A stretch of 26,655 bases of DNA, from positions 1 to 26,655 of the forward strand of contig JBJTRI010000185.1 in NCBI GenBank assembly GCA_046076045.1, given 5' to 3'. The translations under genes and the position numbers were made by a program. Every line of letters begins with the position of its first letter. The stretch's first letter is position 1. The stretch comes from JAIOPA01 sp046076045. GTDB taxonomy: Bacteria; Eisenbacteria; RBG-16-71-46. This document shows, one piece after another, positions 6,926 to 15,178 of the stretch. A model generated the notes under the pieces. It did no database searches. It was not told the origin of the DNA and was given only the letters and a program-made list of their open reading frames with translations.

Positions 6926-6954
6926 TTGACAGGGGATGCCGCGGTTCCTAGCCT
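6926..6954 (+). promoter_or_regulatory. Sigma-70-type promoter of the exported-protein/trpA unit
   Basis: A perfect TTGACA (6926-6931) is followed after 17 bases by TAGCCT (6949-6954). The start codon at 6974 would lie about 12 nt past the expected transcription start, leaving a very short leader that still carries GGAGGAGG. Confidence 0.6.
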
Positions 6955-6973
6955 AGAGGGGAGGAGGTCACCC

Positions 6974-7468
6974 ATGTCGCCCCTTCGCACGTCCGTCACC
7001 GTCTGCCTCGCCCTCACGCTCGCGCTCGTCGCGTCCGCGGCGCGCGCCAACGTGCTCTCGGACCCCAGCACCGCCGGCTTCGCGCCGCGCGTGCCGATCT
7101 CGGCATTCGCGCGCCCCGCGGCGTGGTTCGACCCCTCGCGTCTCAAGTTCTCCTCCACGGTCGCGTTCGGCACCGGCTGGGGTGGGCGCTCGAGTGCGCT
7201 GCAGACGCTCGGGTTCACCTACGCGTTCGCCGCGCCCGTCACCATGAACGTGAGCATCGGCAACACGTTCGGCACCGGCTTCAACGACTCCGGGCGCAAT
7301 CCCTTCTTCCTCGAGGGGTTCGACGTGACGTGGCGGCCGAGCCGCAACGCGACGTTCCGCGTCGAGATGCGCGACATGCGCTCGCCGCTCCAGTACGGCA
7401 ACAGCGGGTACATGCCGGGCTACGGCTACGCGCGTCCGGGCTTCGACCCGTTCAGCACGCCGTACTGA
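6974..7468 (+). CDS. Small exported protein, possible outer-membrane beta protein
   Basis: The product has 164 residues. Residues 1-25 form a signal peptide (hydrophobic VCLALTLALVASAARA, AxA cleavage before NV). The mature part alternates aromatic and small residues in likely beta strands, such as TMNVSIGNTFGTG, FDVTWRPSRNATFRVEM and VAFGTGWGGR. It ends in a Gly/Tyr/Pro-rich tail. This resembles small outer-membrane or periplasmic beta proteins, but I recognise no family. The ATG has GGAGGAGG 6 nt upstream. trpA starts 5 nt after its stop, so the two share a transcript, though no functional link to tryptophan synthesis is apparent. Confidence 0.8.
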   Translation: MSPLRTSVTVCLALTLALVASAARANVLSDPSTAGFAPRVPISAFARPAAWFDPSRLKFSSTVAFGTGWGGRSSALQTLGFTYAFAAPVTMNVSIGNTFGTGFNDSGRNPFFLEGFDVTWRPSRNATFRVEMRDMRSPLQYGNSGYMPGYGYARPGFDPFSTPY

Positions 7469-7473
7469 CGCGC

Positions 7474-8265
7474 GTGCCCGCATCCCGTCTGGGCGCGGCG
7501 TTCGCGTCGCGTCGCGTCACCACCGGACTCATCCCGTTCCTCACCGCCGGCTACCCGTCGCTCGAGGTCTCGCTCGCGATGATGCGGGCGTTCGAGCGAG
7601 CCGGTGCGCTCGCCATCGAGGTCGGCGTCCCGTTCTCCGACCCCATCGCCGACGGCCCCGACATCCAGCGCGCCTCCGAGTGGGCGTTGCGCGAAGGGGT
7701 GGGGGTGCGCGACGTGCTCGCGCTCGTGGCCCGGTTCCGCGAGGGCTCGTCGCTGCCGGTCGTGGTCATGACCTACGCCAACCCGGTCGTGCGCGTCGGG
7801 GCCGAGGTGTTCGCCCGCGAGGCCGCTGCGGCGGGCGTGGACGGCGTCATCCTCTCCGACCTGCCGCCCGACGAACTGCCCGGGACCTGGGCGGCCTTCG
7901 ACGCGGTGGGGATCGACACCATCCTGCTCGTCGCCCCGACCACGGGCGCCTCCCGACTGCCCGCCCTGCTCGCACGCAGCCGCGGCTTCGTGTACTGCCT
8001 GAGCCGCACCGGCGTCACGGGCTCGGCGGGCGGTTACGCCGGCTCGCTCGACGAACGCCTCGCCGCGCTCCGGGCCGCGACGCCGCTCCCGATCGGGGTG
8101 GGCTTCGGCATCTCGACCCCGGCCGACGCCGCCCCGCTCCGCGGGCGCGCCGACGCGGCCATCGTGGGCGCGGCGTTCATGCGGCTGGTGCAGCAGGACC
8201 CCGCGAACGGGGTGGAGGAGCGCGTCGAGACCCTGGCGCGCGACCTCGTGGCCGCCCTGCGCTGA
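7474..8265 (+). CDS. trpA: Tryptophan synthase alpha subunit
   Basis: The 263-residue TIM-barrel protein is of normal TrpA length. It splits indole-3-glycerol phosphate to glyceraldehyde 3-phosphate and passes indole to TrpB. The signature IEVGVPFSDPIADGP holds both catalytic acids (equivalents of E49 and D60). The phosphate-binding loops follow as SRTGVTGS near residue 180 and GFGISTP near residue 210. The GTG at 7474 is chosen because it lies 5 nt after the previous stop and gives the usual short N-terminus. It has no clear ribosome site and may depend on coupling to the upstream gene. No trpB, trpF or other trp gene is in the window, which is unusual since trpBA are normally adjacent. Confidence 0.93.
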   Translation: MPASRLGAAFASRRVTTGLIPFLTAGYPSLEVSLAMMRAFERAGALAIEVGVPFSDPIADGPDIQRASEWALREGVGVRDVLALVARFREGSSLPVVVMTYANPVVRVGAEVFAREAAAAGVDGVILSDLPPDELPGTWAAFDAVGIDTILLVAPTTGASRLPALLARSRGFVYCLSRTGVTGSAGGYAGSLDERLAALRAATPLPIGVGFGISTPADAAPLRGRADAAIVGAAFMRLVQQDPANGVEERVETLARDLVAALR

Positions 8266-8389
8266 CGCGGGCGCGGCGGGCCGCTCCCGTCGGGGTTCCG
8301 GGGGCGCGCTCTCCCTCTGGCTAACGGCCCACGCGGGTGGGTCCCGGGCGGGCGTTTGGACGGGCCCCCGGGGGATGGGTATTCTCCCT

Positions 8390-8417
8390 TCAAGTCGCTT
8401 GCATCCCTTGCCGATAC
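8390..8417 (+). promoter_or_regulatory. Sigma-28-like promoter before csrA
   Basis: TCAAGT (8390-8395) and GCCGATAC (8410-8417) match the FliA consensus TAAAGTTT-N11-GCCGATAA at five of eight and seven of eight bases, with a spacer one base too long. Transcription would start near 8424 and give a leader of about 119 nt. A FliA-family sigma factor is encoded at 13818-14780. Confidence 0.42.
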
Positions 8418-8523
8418 GCAATGCAGTCCGCGCGGAGGGGTGTCTGGCGTCCGTGCGGTGGTCGTGGCATCGCACGCGCAGCACGCGGTGCTGCATCCGC
8501 GGTCCGATCGGATCGTGGACTCA

Positions 8524-8535
8524 GAGCGGAGGCTC
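8524..8535 (+). promoter_or_regulatory. GGA-loop hairpin over the csrA ribosome site
   Basis: GAGC and GCTC form a stem with GGAG in the loop, and this loop is itself the Shine-Dalgarno sequence (start codon at 8543). Further GGA motifs lie at 8504-8520. CsrA proteins bind GGA in hairpin loops and often repress their own translation this way. Autoregulation is inferred from this arrangement. Confidence 0.45.
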
Positions 8536-8542
8536 GTTCGAC

Positions 8543-8755
8543 ATGCTGGTCCTAACAAGGAAGTTAGGAGAGAACATCCGGATCGGTGATTCCGTGAAGA
8601 TCACCGTTCTCGAGGTGCGCTCGGGGCAGGTGAAGCTCGGTATCGAGGCACCGCCCGAGGTGAAGGTGCACCGCGAGGAGATCTACGCGCGCATCCAGGA
8701 GGAGAGCCGCAAGGCCTCCGGTGCGAGCCCCAAGCCCGATCCGGGGAAGAAGTGA
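8543..8755 (+). CDS. csrA: Carbon storage regulator CsrA
   Basis: The 70-residue protein is a CsrA/RsmA RNA-binding dimer subunit. The N-terminus MLVLTRKLGENIRIGD is diagnostic. It is followed by VKITVLEVRSGQVKLGIEAP and by the RNA-contacting stretch VKVHREEIYARIQEE. A charged 15-residue tail (SRKASGASPKPDPGKK) follows. CsrA binds GGA motifs near ribosome sites and changes translation and mRNA stability; in many bacteria it controls motility, biofilm and carbon flow. The GTG of the next small gene overlaps the stop codon. No fliW is in the window. A sigma-28-like promoter and a GGA-loop hairpin precede it. Confidence 0.96.
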   Translation: MLVLTRKLGENIRIGDSVKITVLEVRSGQVKLGIEAPPEVKVHREEIYARIQEESRKASGASPKPDPGKK

Positions 8756-8973
8756 GCCCGACCCGCTCCGCCGTGTCCCGCACTCCACGAGGGTCCATGA
8801 GCGCACGTCGTTCGCGCAGCTCCGCCCGCACCGCATCGCAGCCCCTGCCCGCCGTCGTTCGACTCGATCGGGTCCTCGAGGCGCGTCGTCGCGTCGCCGA
8901 GGGTTGGTACGACCGCCCCGAGGTCCGTGACCGACTGGTCGAGGCCCTGCTCGGCGAGATGCAGTCCGACTGA
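8752..8973 (+). CDS. Small FlgM-like protein, candidate anti-sigma-28 factor
   Basis: The product has 73 residues (58 if the ATG at 8797 is used). The GTG start overlaps the csrA stop (GTGA), which implies coupled translation. The first 35 residues are basic, Ser/Arg-rich and probably disordered. The last 38 form one or two helices: VRLDRVLEARRRVAEGW, then YDRPEVRDRLVEALLGEM. This pattern of a helix, a G-[WY]-Y-type turn and a terminal helix resembles the C-terminal half of FlgM, which binds and holds sigma-28. The match is by eye and could be wrong. The csrA neighbour and the sigma-28 gene downstream make the reading attractive. Confidence 0.55.
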   Translation: MSPTRSAVSRTPRGSMSARRSRSSARTASQPLPAVVRLDRVLEARRRVAEGWYDRPEVRDRLVEALLGEMQSD

Positions 8974-9033
8974 TCGCCGCACCAACGCTTCCCCGAGCGC
9001 CGTCGGTCCCGCGTGGACCGGCGGCGCTCGTGC

Positions 9034-9062
9034 TTCCGGTGCGCACGAGGCTGCGCTAGTCT
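9034..9062 (+). promoter_or_regulatory. Possible promoter of the NtrB/NtrC-type pair
   Basis: GCTAGTCT gives a -10 box TAGTCT (9057-9062), with a weak -35 box TTCCGG 17 bases upstream. The same GCTA(A/G)-type -10 recurs upstream of other genes in this window. The kinase ATG lies 23 bp further on. Confidence 0.35.
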
Positions 9063-10277
9063 GCGCTCGCCCACGGAGGGAGCCCATGACCGAGCAGTCC
9101 CCGCGGCCGCGCGCCGCACGCACGCGCCGTTCCCCGTCCGGATTCCCGGCGGATGAGGCGTTCCGGCTGCTCATGGAGGGCAGCGAGGCGGGCGTGCTCG
9201 TGCTCGATGCCGACCGGCGCGTCGTGTCCGCCAACCAGGCCGCGCTCAAGCTGCTCGGTGCGACCGTGGCCAAGGCCGTCGGCGCCGAGGGTGCCGCGAT
9301 GCTCCGCACCGTGGTCGCCGGCGAGGACCTGACGCGGGACGCCTTCGCGTCGCCCGCGTTCGAGCGCGAGGCCGTGCTGCATACGCCGGGGGCGGGGGAC
9401 GTGCCGGTGCTGCTGCGGGCGTGGCGCTTCGGCGAGCCGCCGTCGGTGCTCGTGACGTTGTCCGACCTCACGCGCATGCACCGCATGCAGCAGGAGCTGC
9501 GTCGTCACGAGCGCCTCGCCACGCTGGGACAGCTCTCGGCCGGTGTCGCGCACGAGATCCGCAACCCGCTCGCGGGCATCGGCACGTGCGCCCAGGTGCT
9601 GCTCAAGCGCCTCGAGGACGGGGACGACCGCGCGCGCTTCGTGCAGGTCATCCTCGGAGAGGTCGATCGCCTCGACCGCATCGTGACCAGCCTGCTGCAG
9701 TACGCGCGTCCGCGGCAGCCCGAATTGCGCGCGGCCCTGCTCGCCGACGTCGTCGAGCGCGTGCTCGCGGTCGAGCGTGAGCACGCCGAGCAGCAGGGCG
9801 TGCGCATCGTGTTCGAGGCCGACCCGCGTCTGGCCCCGGTCTACATCGACGCCGACCTCATCCAGCAGGTGCTGCTCAACGTCACCAAGAACGCGCTGCA
9901 GGCCATGCCCTCGGGCGGCGAGTTGCGCTACGAGGTGCGACTCGTGCGCCACCGTCGGCTGCCGCGGGGCACCGGGCGGCGGGCGGGCGACACCACCACC
10001 CACCCCGGACGTCGCGCCTCGGACCATGCGGAGGACGCGGGGGGGAGCCCGTGGGTCGAGACCCAGCAGGTGCGCGTCATCGACACCGGCGTGGGCATCC
10101 CGCCGGGGCACCTCGCCAAGATGTTCGATCCGTTCTTCACGACCAAGGCCTCGGGCACCGGGCTCGGGCTGAGCATCTCGCAGACCATCATGCAGGAGCA
10201 CGGCGGGTCCATCGCGGTGGACAGCAAGGAAGGCCGCGGGACCACGGTGCTCCTGAACTTCCCATTGGAGAAGCGGA

Positions 10278-11705
<1,428 letters not shown>

Positions 11706-11777
11706 GGGGGGGCGTCGGCCCCTCCGGGGAATGGTCAGGAATCCATCGCCCCCGGCCGGGGGCGGTGCGGAATCGAG

Positions 11778-11804
11778 CGGCCGGGCGTCCTCGACGCCCG
11801 GCCG
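11778..11804 (+). terminator. 12-bp hairpin after the NtrC-type gene
   Basis: CGGCCGGGCGTC and GACGCCCGGCCG are perfect arms around a CTC loop, 72 nt past the stop codon. It should end the kinase/regulator transcript and separate it from the next operon. Confidence 0.65.
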
Positions 11805-11867
11805 TCGTCGTGACCGGGCGTCCTGCCCGCCCCGTCCTGCCATCCTGCACGAAGCCGGCCCGTTCGG

Positions 11868-11896
11868 CGCAACCCTCGTTCCCGAATGGGGTTGCG
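11868..11896 (+). promoter_or_regulatory. Inverted repeat, candidate upstream activator site
   Basis: CGCAACCC and GGGTTGCG are perfect 8-bp arms, 13 bases apart. The centre is about 110 bp upstream of the start expected from the sigma-54-like promoter at 11968. NtrC-type regulators bind such dyads 80-150 bp upstream. The regulator encoded immediately before it is the obvious candidate. Confidence 0.4.
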
Positions 11897-11967
11897 ACAA
11901 TCCGCTCAAGTCCGGGCGCGGTCCGGCCATGGGGCGGAGGGGCGGGCCGCGGGGTGCGTCGGGGCCG

Positions 11968-11983
11968 TGGCACGGCCGGTGCA
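11968..11983 (+). promoter_or_regulatory. Candidate sigma-54 (-24/-12) promoter
   Basis: TGGCACGGCCGGTGCA differs from the consensus TGGCACGNNNNTTGCA at one base. The invariant GG and GC are exactly 10 bases apart. Transcription would begin near 11994, only a few bases before the ATG at 12000, and this favours translation from the ATG at 12036. Confidence 0.55.
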
Positions 11984-11999
11984 GAAGGGGAAGGAGCCG

Positions 12000-12434
12000 A
12001 TGTCCGCGCCCCCCCACGACCGACCGGAGCCGAAGATGCCCCACATCCTGATCGTCGAAGACGAGTCGACGACGTCCTGGGCCCTCGCCGAGGGTCTCTC
12101 GGACGACGGCTACACGATCGACACCTTCCGCACCGCGGAGGAGGCGCTGTTCTGGCTGCGCTCCCACCGCAGCGACCTCGTCATCTCGGACTTCCAGCTC
12201 CCGGGCCTCTCGGGCCTCGAGCTCGCGCAGAAGCTGACCCGCGGCCGTCACGCGCAGCCGGTCATCGTCGTCACCGCCTATGGCAGCCCCGAGCACGTGC
12301 GCGACCTGATGCGCGCCGGCGTGTCCGAGGTGTTCCCGAAGCCCTTCCACGTGGACGAGCTGCGCCGCGCCGTGCGCCGCGCGCTCCTGTCGCGTCCGGA
12401 GCGTCGTCGCTCCACGCTGCGGAAGGCCGCATGA
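12000..12434 (+). CDS. Single-domain CheY-like response regulator
   Basis: The product has 144 residues, or 132 from the ATG at 12036, which has GGAG 6 nt upstream and begins the fold at once (MPHILIVEDE). It is a receiver domain only: acidic pocket EDE, phospho-acceptor Asp in VISDFQLPG, conserved Thr in VVTAYGS and Lys in FPKPFH. A short basic tail (RPERRRSTLRKAA) follows. With no output domain, it must act by protein contact or as a phosphate relay. It is the first gene of a run coupled by ATGA/GTGA overlaps that includes FlhG and sigma-28, and it follows a candidate sigma-54 promoter. Stand-alone kinase fragments downstream are possible partners. Confidence 0.92.
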   Translation: MSAPPHDRPEPKMPHILIVEDESTTSWALAEGLSDDGYTIDTFRTAEEALFWLRSHRSDLVISDFQLPGLSGLELAQKLTRGRHAQPVIVVTAYGSPEHVRDLMRAGVSEVFPKPFHVDELRRAVRRALLSRPERRRSTLRKAA

Positions 12435-12679
12435 GCGCGCGCCTCCCGAAGCAGGTCCGCGAGCTGCCCGTGCGCGTGCGTCTCGCCGCCGCGATCGAGG
12501 CGCTCCCCGAGGCCGACCGTCTCGTGCTGACGCTGCGTCTGCTCGAGGGCCTGTCGGTCGCCGAGACCGCGGCCGCGTTGAAGCTGGATCGTCGGGAGGT
12601 CGAGCGTCGCACGGATGCGTCGCTCGGTCTCCTGGGTCGTGAACTCGGCGTCGAGACGACGCTTCGGAGGGCCGCATGA
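12431..12679 (+). CDS. Stand-alone sigma region-4-like HTH protein
   Basis: The product has 82 residues. Its ATG overlaps the previous stop (ATGA). The core from residue 20 reads IEALPEADRLVLTLRLLEG and goes on into an AETAAALKL helix-turn-helix. It aligns without gaps to region 4 of the sigma-28-family factor encoded 1.4 kb downstream (IDQLPEQERLVVALYYYEH), with about 14 of 51 residues identical. There is no region 2, so it cannot be a complete sigma factor. It may bind DNA at -35 boxes, bind the RNA polymerase flap, or act as a decoy or co-regulator. Acidic and arginine-rich flanks are short. Confidence 0.75.
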   Translation: MSARLPKQVRELPVRVRLAAAIEALPEADRLVLTLRLLEGLSVAETAAALKLDRREVERRTDASLGLLGRELGVETTLRRAA

Positions 12680-12903
12680 AGCCGTTCCTCGCCGTCACCC
12701 CGCTCGCGGACCCGCGCCGCGAGATGCCCGAGTCGCCTGCGGCCCGCCTCATGGCGGCCGAGGCCGCCGTCGAGTCGCTCTCCGCCGAGCAGCGTCGCTG
12801 CGAGCGCATGGGCCTCGAGTGGCCGCTCGCCCGCACGCAGCTCCAGCTGCGTTACTGGAAGTTCGTGCGCGCCCTGTGCGCCGTCGCCGCGGAGGCCGCG
12901 TGA
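12676..12903 (+). CDS. Small helical protein of unknown function
   Basis: The product has 75 residues. The ATG overlaps the previous stop and its own stop overlaps the next GTG, so it sits fully within the coupled run. The sequence from residue 20 is largely predicted helix (ARLMAAEAAVESLSAEQRR, then ARTQLQLRYWKFVRAL), with no signal peptide and no known motif. Overlaps on both sides and matching codon use make it a likely real gene. It could be a partner of the region-4 protein or of the FlhG-like ATPase, but that is only from position. Confidence 0.65.
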   Translation: MKPFLAVTPLADPRREMPESPAARLMAAEAAVESLSAEQRRCERMGLEWPLARTQLQLRYWKFVRALCAVAAEAA

Positions 12904-13805
12904 GCACGGGCCGTTCGCGCAAGGGCAACCCGCCCATGCAGGTGGTCCGCGGCAATGCGTCGGCGGCTGAGGTCGGCCCCGAGCACGCCGCGCACCAGTC
13001 GCGTCCGCGCGTCCGCACGATCGCGGTCGTGAGCGGCAAGTCGGGGGTGGGGAAGAGCAACCTGGCCGCCAACCTCGCGGTCGCGCTCGGTCAGCGTGGG
13101 GCGCGCGTCCTGTTGGTGGACGCCGACTTCACCAACGCCCAGCTCGACCTGGTCCTCGGCGTGCACCCGCGTCACGACTTGTCGCACGTCGTGACGGGCG
13201 CGCGTCCGGTGGACGAGGTGCTCGTCAACGGTCCGCAGGGCGTCACGCTGGTGCCCGGGCCGGGCGCGGGCAAGCCGGTCCAGGCGCTCGACGACTTCCG
13301 CCGCGAGGTGCTGTTCCGCGCCCTCGGCACGGTCGGCGAGAACGCCGACCTCATGATCGTGGACACGCCGGCGGGGCCGGACGCCACGACGCTCGAGTTC
13401 TGCCGTCTCGCCAGCGACGTCGTGGTCGTGACCTCGACCGAGGTCATGTCGCTGCCCGACGCCTACGCCATGCTCAAGACGCTGCAGCAGGGCAACGCCC
13501 TGCAGCGTTCGCCGCGCCTGGTCGTGAACATGGCGACCACGCCCGACGAGGGGCAGGAGATCGCCAACCGCATGCGCGTGTTCGCGCGTCACTTCATGCG
13601 GCTCGAGATCGACACGCTCGGGAGCATCCCCGAGGACCACGCCATGATCCGCGCCGAGCGCGCGCAGGAGCCGCTCGTCGTGTCGCAGCCCGATTCGCCG
13701 GCCGCGGTCGCCATCCGCGCCCTGGCCGCCCAGTTGTGGAAGCCCCTCGCGTCGGGTCCCGAGTTCGACGCGAAGTCGGAGTCGTCTCACCGCCTCGAAG
13801 CCTAG
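12900..13805 (+). CDS. flhG: FlhG/MinD-family ATPase
   Basis: The 301-residue ParA/MinD-type P-loop ATPase matches FlhG (YlxH, FleN). The Walker A is SGKSGVGKSN (residues 45-54), with the extra lysine of the deviant type but Ser where most have Gly. The switch-like LLVDADFTNAQLDLVLG follows near 71-87 and Walker B-like LMIVDTPAG near 151-159. FlhG sets flagellar number and position and, with FlhF, acts with FliA or FleQ. The GTG at 12900 overlaps the previous stop; an ATG at 12936 is an alternative. The order flhG-fliA is the usual flagellar one, but flhF and all structural genes are missing here. A membrane-targeting helix at the C-terminus is not obvious. Confidence 0.88.
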   Translation: MSTGRSRKGNPPMQVVRGNASAAEVGPEHAAHQSRPRVRTIAVVSGKSGVGKSNLAANLAVALGQRGARVLLVDADFTNAQLDLVLGVHPRHDLSHVVTGARPVDEVLVNGPQGVTLVPGPGAGKPVQALDDFRREVLFRALGTVGENADLMIVDTPAGPDATTLEFCRLASDVVVVTSTEVMSLPDAYAMLKTLQQGNALQRSPRLVVNMATTPDEGQEIANRMRVFARHFMRLEIDTLGSIPEDHAMIRAERAQEPLVVSQPDSPAAVAIRALAAQLWKPLASGPEFDAKSESSHRLEA

Positions 13806-13817
13806 GAGACATCCGTC

Positions 13818-14780
13818 ATGCCCCGCGCCGCCACGATCGCCACCCCCGCCCGCAAGAAGACCGCGACCTCGCGCCGTCCCGAGCTCAAGCTCGTGACCGG
13901 TCGTCGCACGGCCACGACCTCGCGTACGACGACCTCGTCGCGCGCCACGGTCGCGCGTCCGACGACCACCCGTGCGACGGCCGCGCGCACGACGACGCCG
14001 CGCGCCACCACCGCGCGCGTCGCCGCTCCTGCGGCCCCGGCGCCCAAGGCGGTGACGTACAACAAGAACGACCTGCTCAAGCGCTTCGCGCCGCTGGTCC
14101 GTCACGTCGTCGAGCGCGTCGCCGCGACGCTGCCGCGCAACGTGGACCACGAGGACCTGTACTCGGCGGGCGTGCTCGGTCTGCTCGACGCGCATGCGAA
14201 GTTCGACACCGGCAAGGGCGTGAAGTTCGAGACCTACGCGGTGTGGCGCATCAAGGGTGCGGTGCTCGACCAGCTGCGCGCGCTCGACTGGGCGTCGCGT
14301 TCGATGCGTCGCAAGGCCCGCAACCTCGACGGCGTCACCCGCAAGCTCGACCAGAAGCTCGGCCGTGCGGCGTCCGAGGACGAGGTCGCGCGCGAGCTCA
14401 AGATGTCGCGTGAGGACTTCTACCGTCTGCTCGATCACGTCCGCGGCGCGGTGCTCGTGTCGCTCGACGAGTCGCGCGGCAACGACGGTGACGACCAGAG
14501 CACGCTGGCCGACCACCTCGCGGACCCGAACGTCGTGGACCACGAGGCGCGCCTCGAGGACGATCAGACCCGTCGCGTGCTGCTCCACACCATCGACCAG
14601 CTGCCCGAGCAGGAGCGCCTGGTGGTGGCCCTCTACTACTACGAGCACCTCACGCTCAAGGAGATCGGCCGCACGCTCGGCATCTCCGAGTCGCGTGTCT
14701 CGCAGGTGCACACCCGCGCGATGTCCCGCCTGAAGCTCCGCATGGCCAAGGTGGCGTTCGCGTTCGACGAAGCGGCTTGA
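13818..14780 (+). CDS. Sigma-28 (FliA/WhiG)-family RNA polymerase sigma factor
   Basis: The product has 320 residues. Region 2 (about 83-165) has DLYSAGVLGLLDAHAKFD and the promoter-melting FETYAVWRIKGAVLDQLR. Region 3 covers 166-225. Region 4 (255-308) has LPEQERLVVALYYYEHLTL and the recognition helix ESRVSQVHTRAMSRLK. This is the FliA/WhiG/SigF type. An N-terminal extension of about 75 residues is almost only Thr, Arg and Ala (TTTRATAARTTTPRATTARV). It is basic, low in complexity, and not found in typical 240-residue FliA. The ATG follows a GGAG about 10 nt upstream and lies 12 nt after flhG. Its likely targets in this window are the GCCGATAC promoters before csrA and the MglA-like gene. 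Confidence 0.93.
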   Translation: MPRAATIATPARKKTATSRRPELKLVTGRRTATTSRTTTSSRATVARPTTTRATAARTTTPRATTARVAAPAAPAPKAVTYNKNDLLKRFAPLVRHVVERVAATLPRNVDHEDLYSAGVLGLLDAHAKFDTGKGVKFETYAVWRIKGAVLDQLRALDWASRSMRRKARNLDGVTRKLDQKLGRAASEDEVARELKMSREDFYRLLDHVRGAVLVSLDESRGNDGDDQSTLADHLADPNVVDHEARLEDDQTRRVLLHTIDQLPEQERLVVALYYYEHLTLKEIGRTLGISESRVSQVHTRAMSRLKLRMAKVAFAFDEAA

Positions 14781-14782
14781 GC

Positions 14783-15178
14783 ATGGAAGGGATGGACTCG
14801 CGCGCGGGGCTCACGCCCCCGTGGGAGGCGCTCCGCGACCGCCTCGAGGACGCCGCCACCGCGATGGAGCGGGCGGGTTCCCAGGAGCACGCGGAGGCGA
14901 TCCGCCGGATCGTCGCCGACTGGGAGCGCGAGCAGGACGAGTGGAACCGTCGGGTGGGTGAGGTGCTGGGCGCCCATCACGACATCAACAACGCGTTGGT
15001 GGGCGTGCGCGGCAACGCGCAGCTGATGCAGCGGAACCCGTCCGGGCAGGTGCCCGGCATCCGTGAACGACTGGAGGTCGTGCTCCGTGAATCCGGCCGA
15101 ATCCAAGAAGCGTCAGCCCGTCTCGGGGATCTCAAAGCGGTCCTCGTTCGCCCCGTCGGACGACCCCATGCCGCGTGA
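14783..15178 (+). CDS. Histidine-kinase dimerisation domain protein without ATPase domain
   Basis: The product has 131 residues (133 if the TTG at 14777, overlapping the sigma stop, is used). Residues 10-60 form a charged helix. Residues 60-120 look like a HisKA/DHp helical hairpin: H-box HHDINNALVGVRGNAQLM with phospho-acceptor H66, then LEVVLRESGRIQEASARLGDL. The pattern H-[DE]-x-N-N-x-L matches kinase H-boxes such as HELNNPL. No HATPase domain follows, because the next gene starts inside its 3' end. It could be a phosphotransfer protein that takes phosphate from a kinase and passes it to the CheY-like protein upstream, or a dimerisation partner. The function is inferred. Confidence 0.8.
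   Translation: MEGMDSRAGLTPPWEALRDRLEDAATAMERAGSQEHAEAIRRIVADWEREQDEWNRRVGEVLGAHHDINNALVGVRGNAQLMQRNPSGQVPGIRERLEVVLRESGRIQEASARLGDLKAVLVRPVGRPHAA

Noticed and set aside
8465..8480. A sigma-54-like TGGCAT-N8-GC site in the csrA leader
   Set aside because: The GG-N10-GC spacing is right, but the -12 half is poor (GCGCA) and a better sigma-28-like promoter lies upstream.
12852..14711. A 619-codon minus-strand frame opposite flhG and the sigma factor
   Set aside because: Antisense artefact of high third-position GC; no recognisable domain and no ribosome site.
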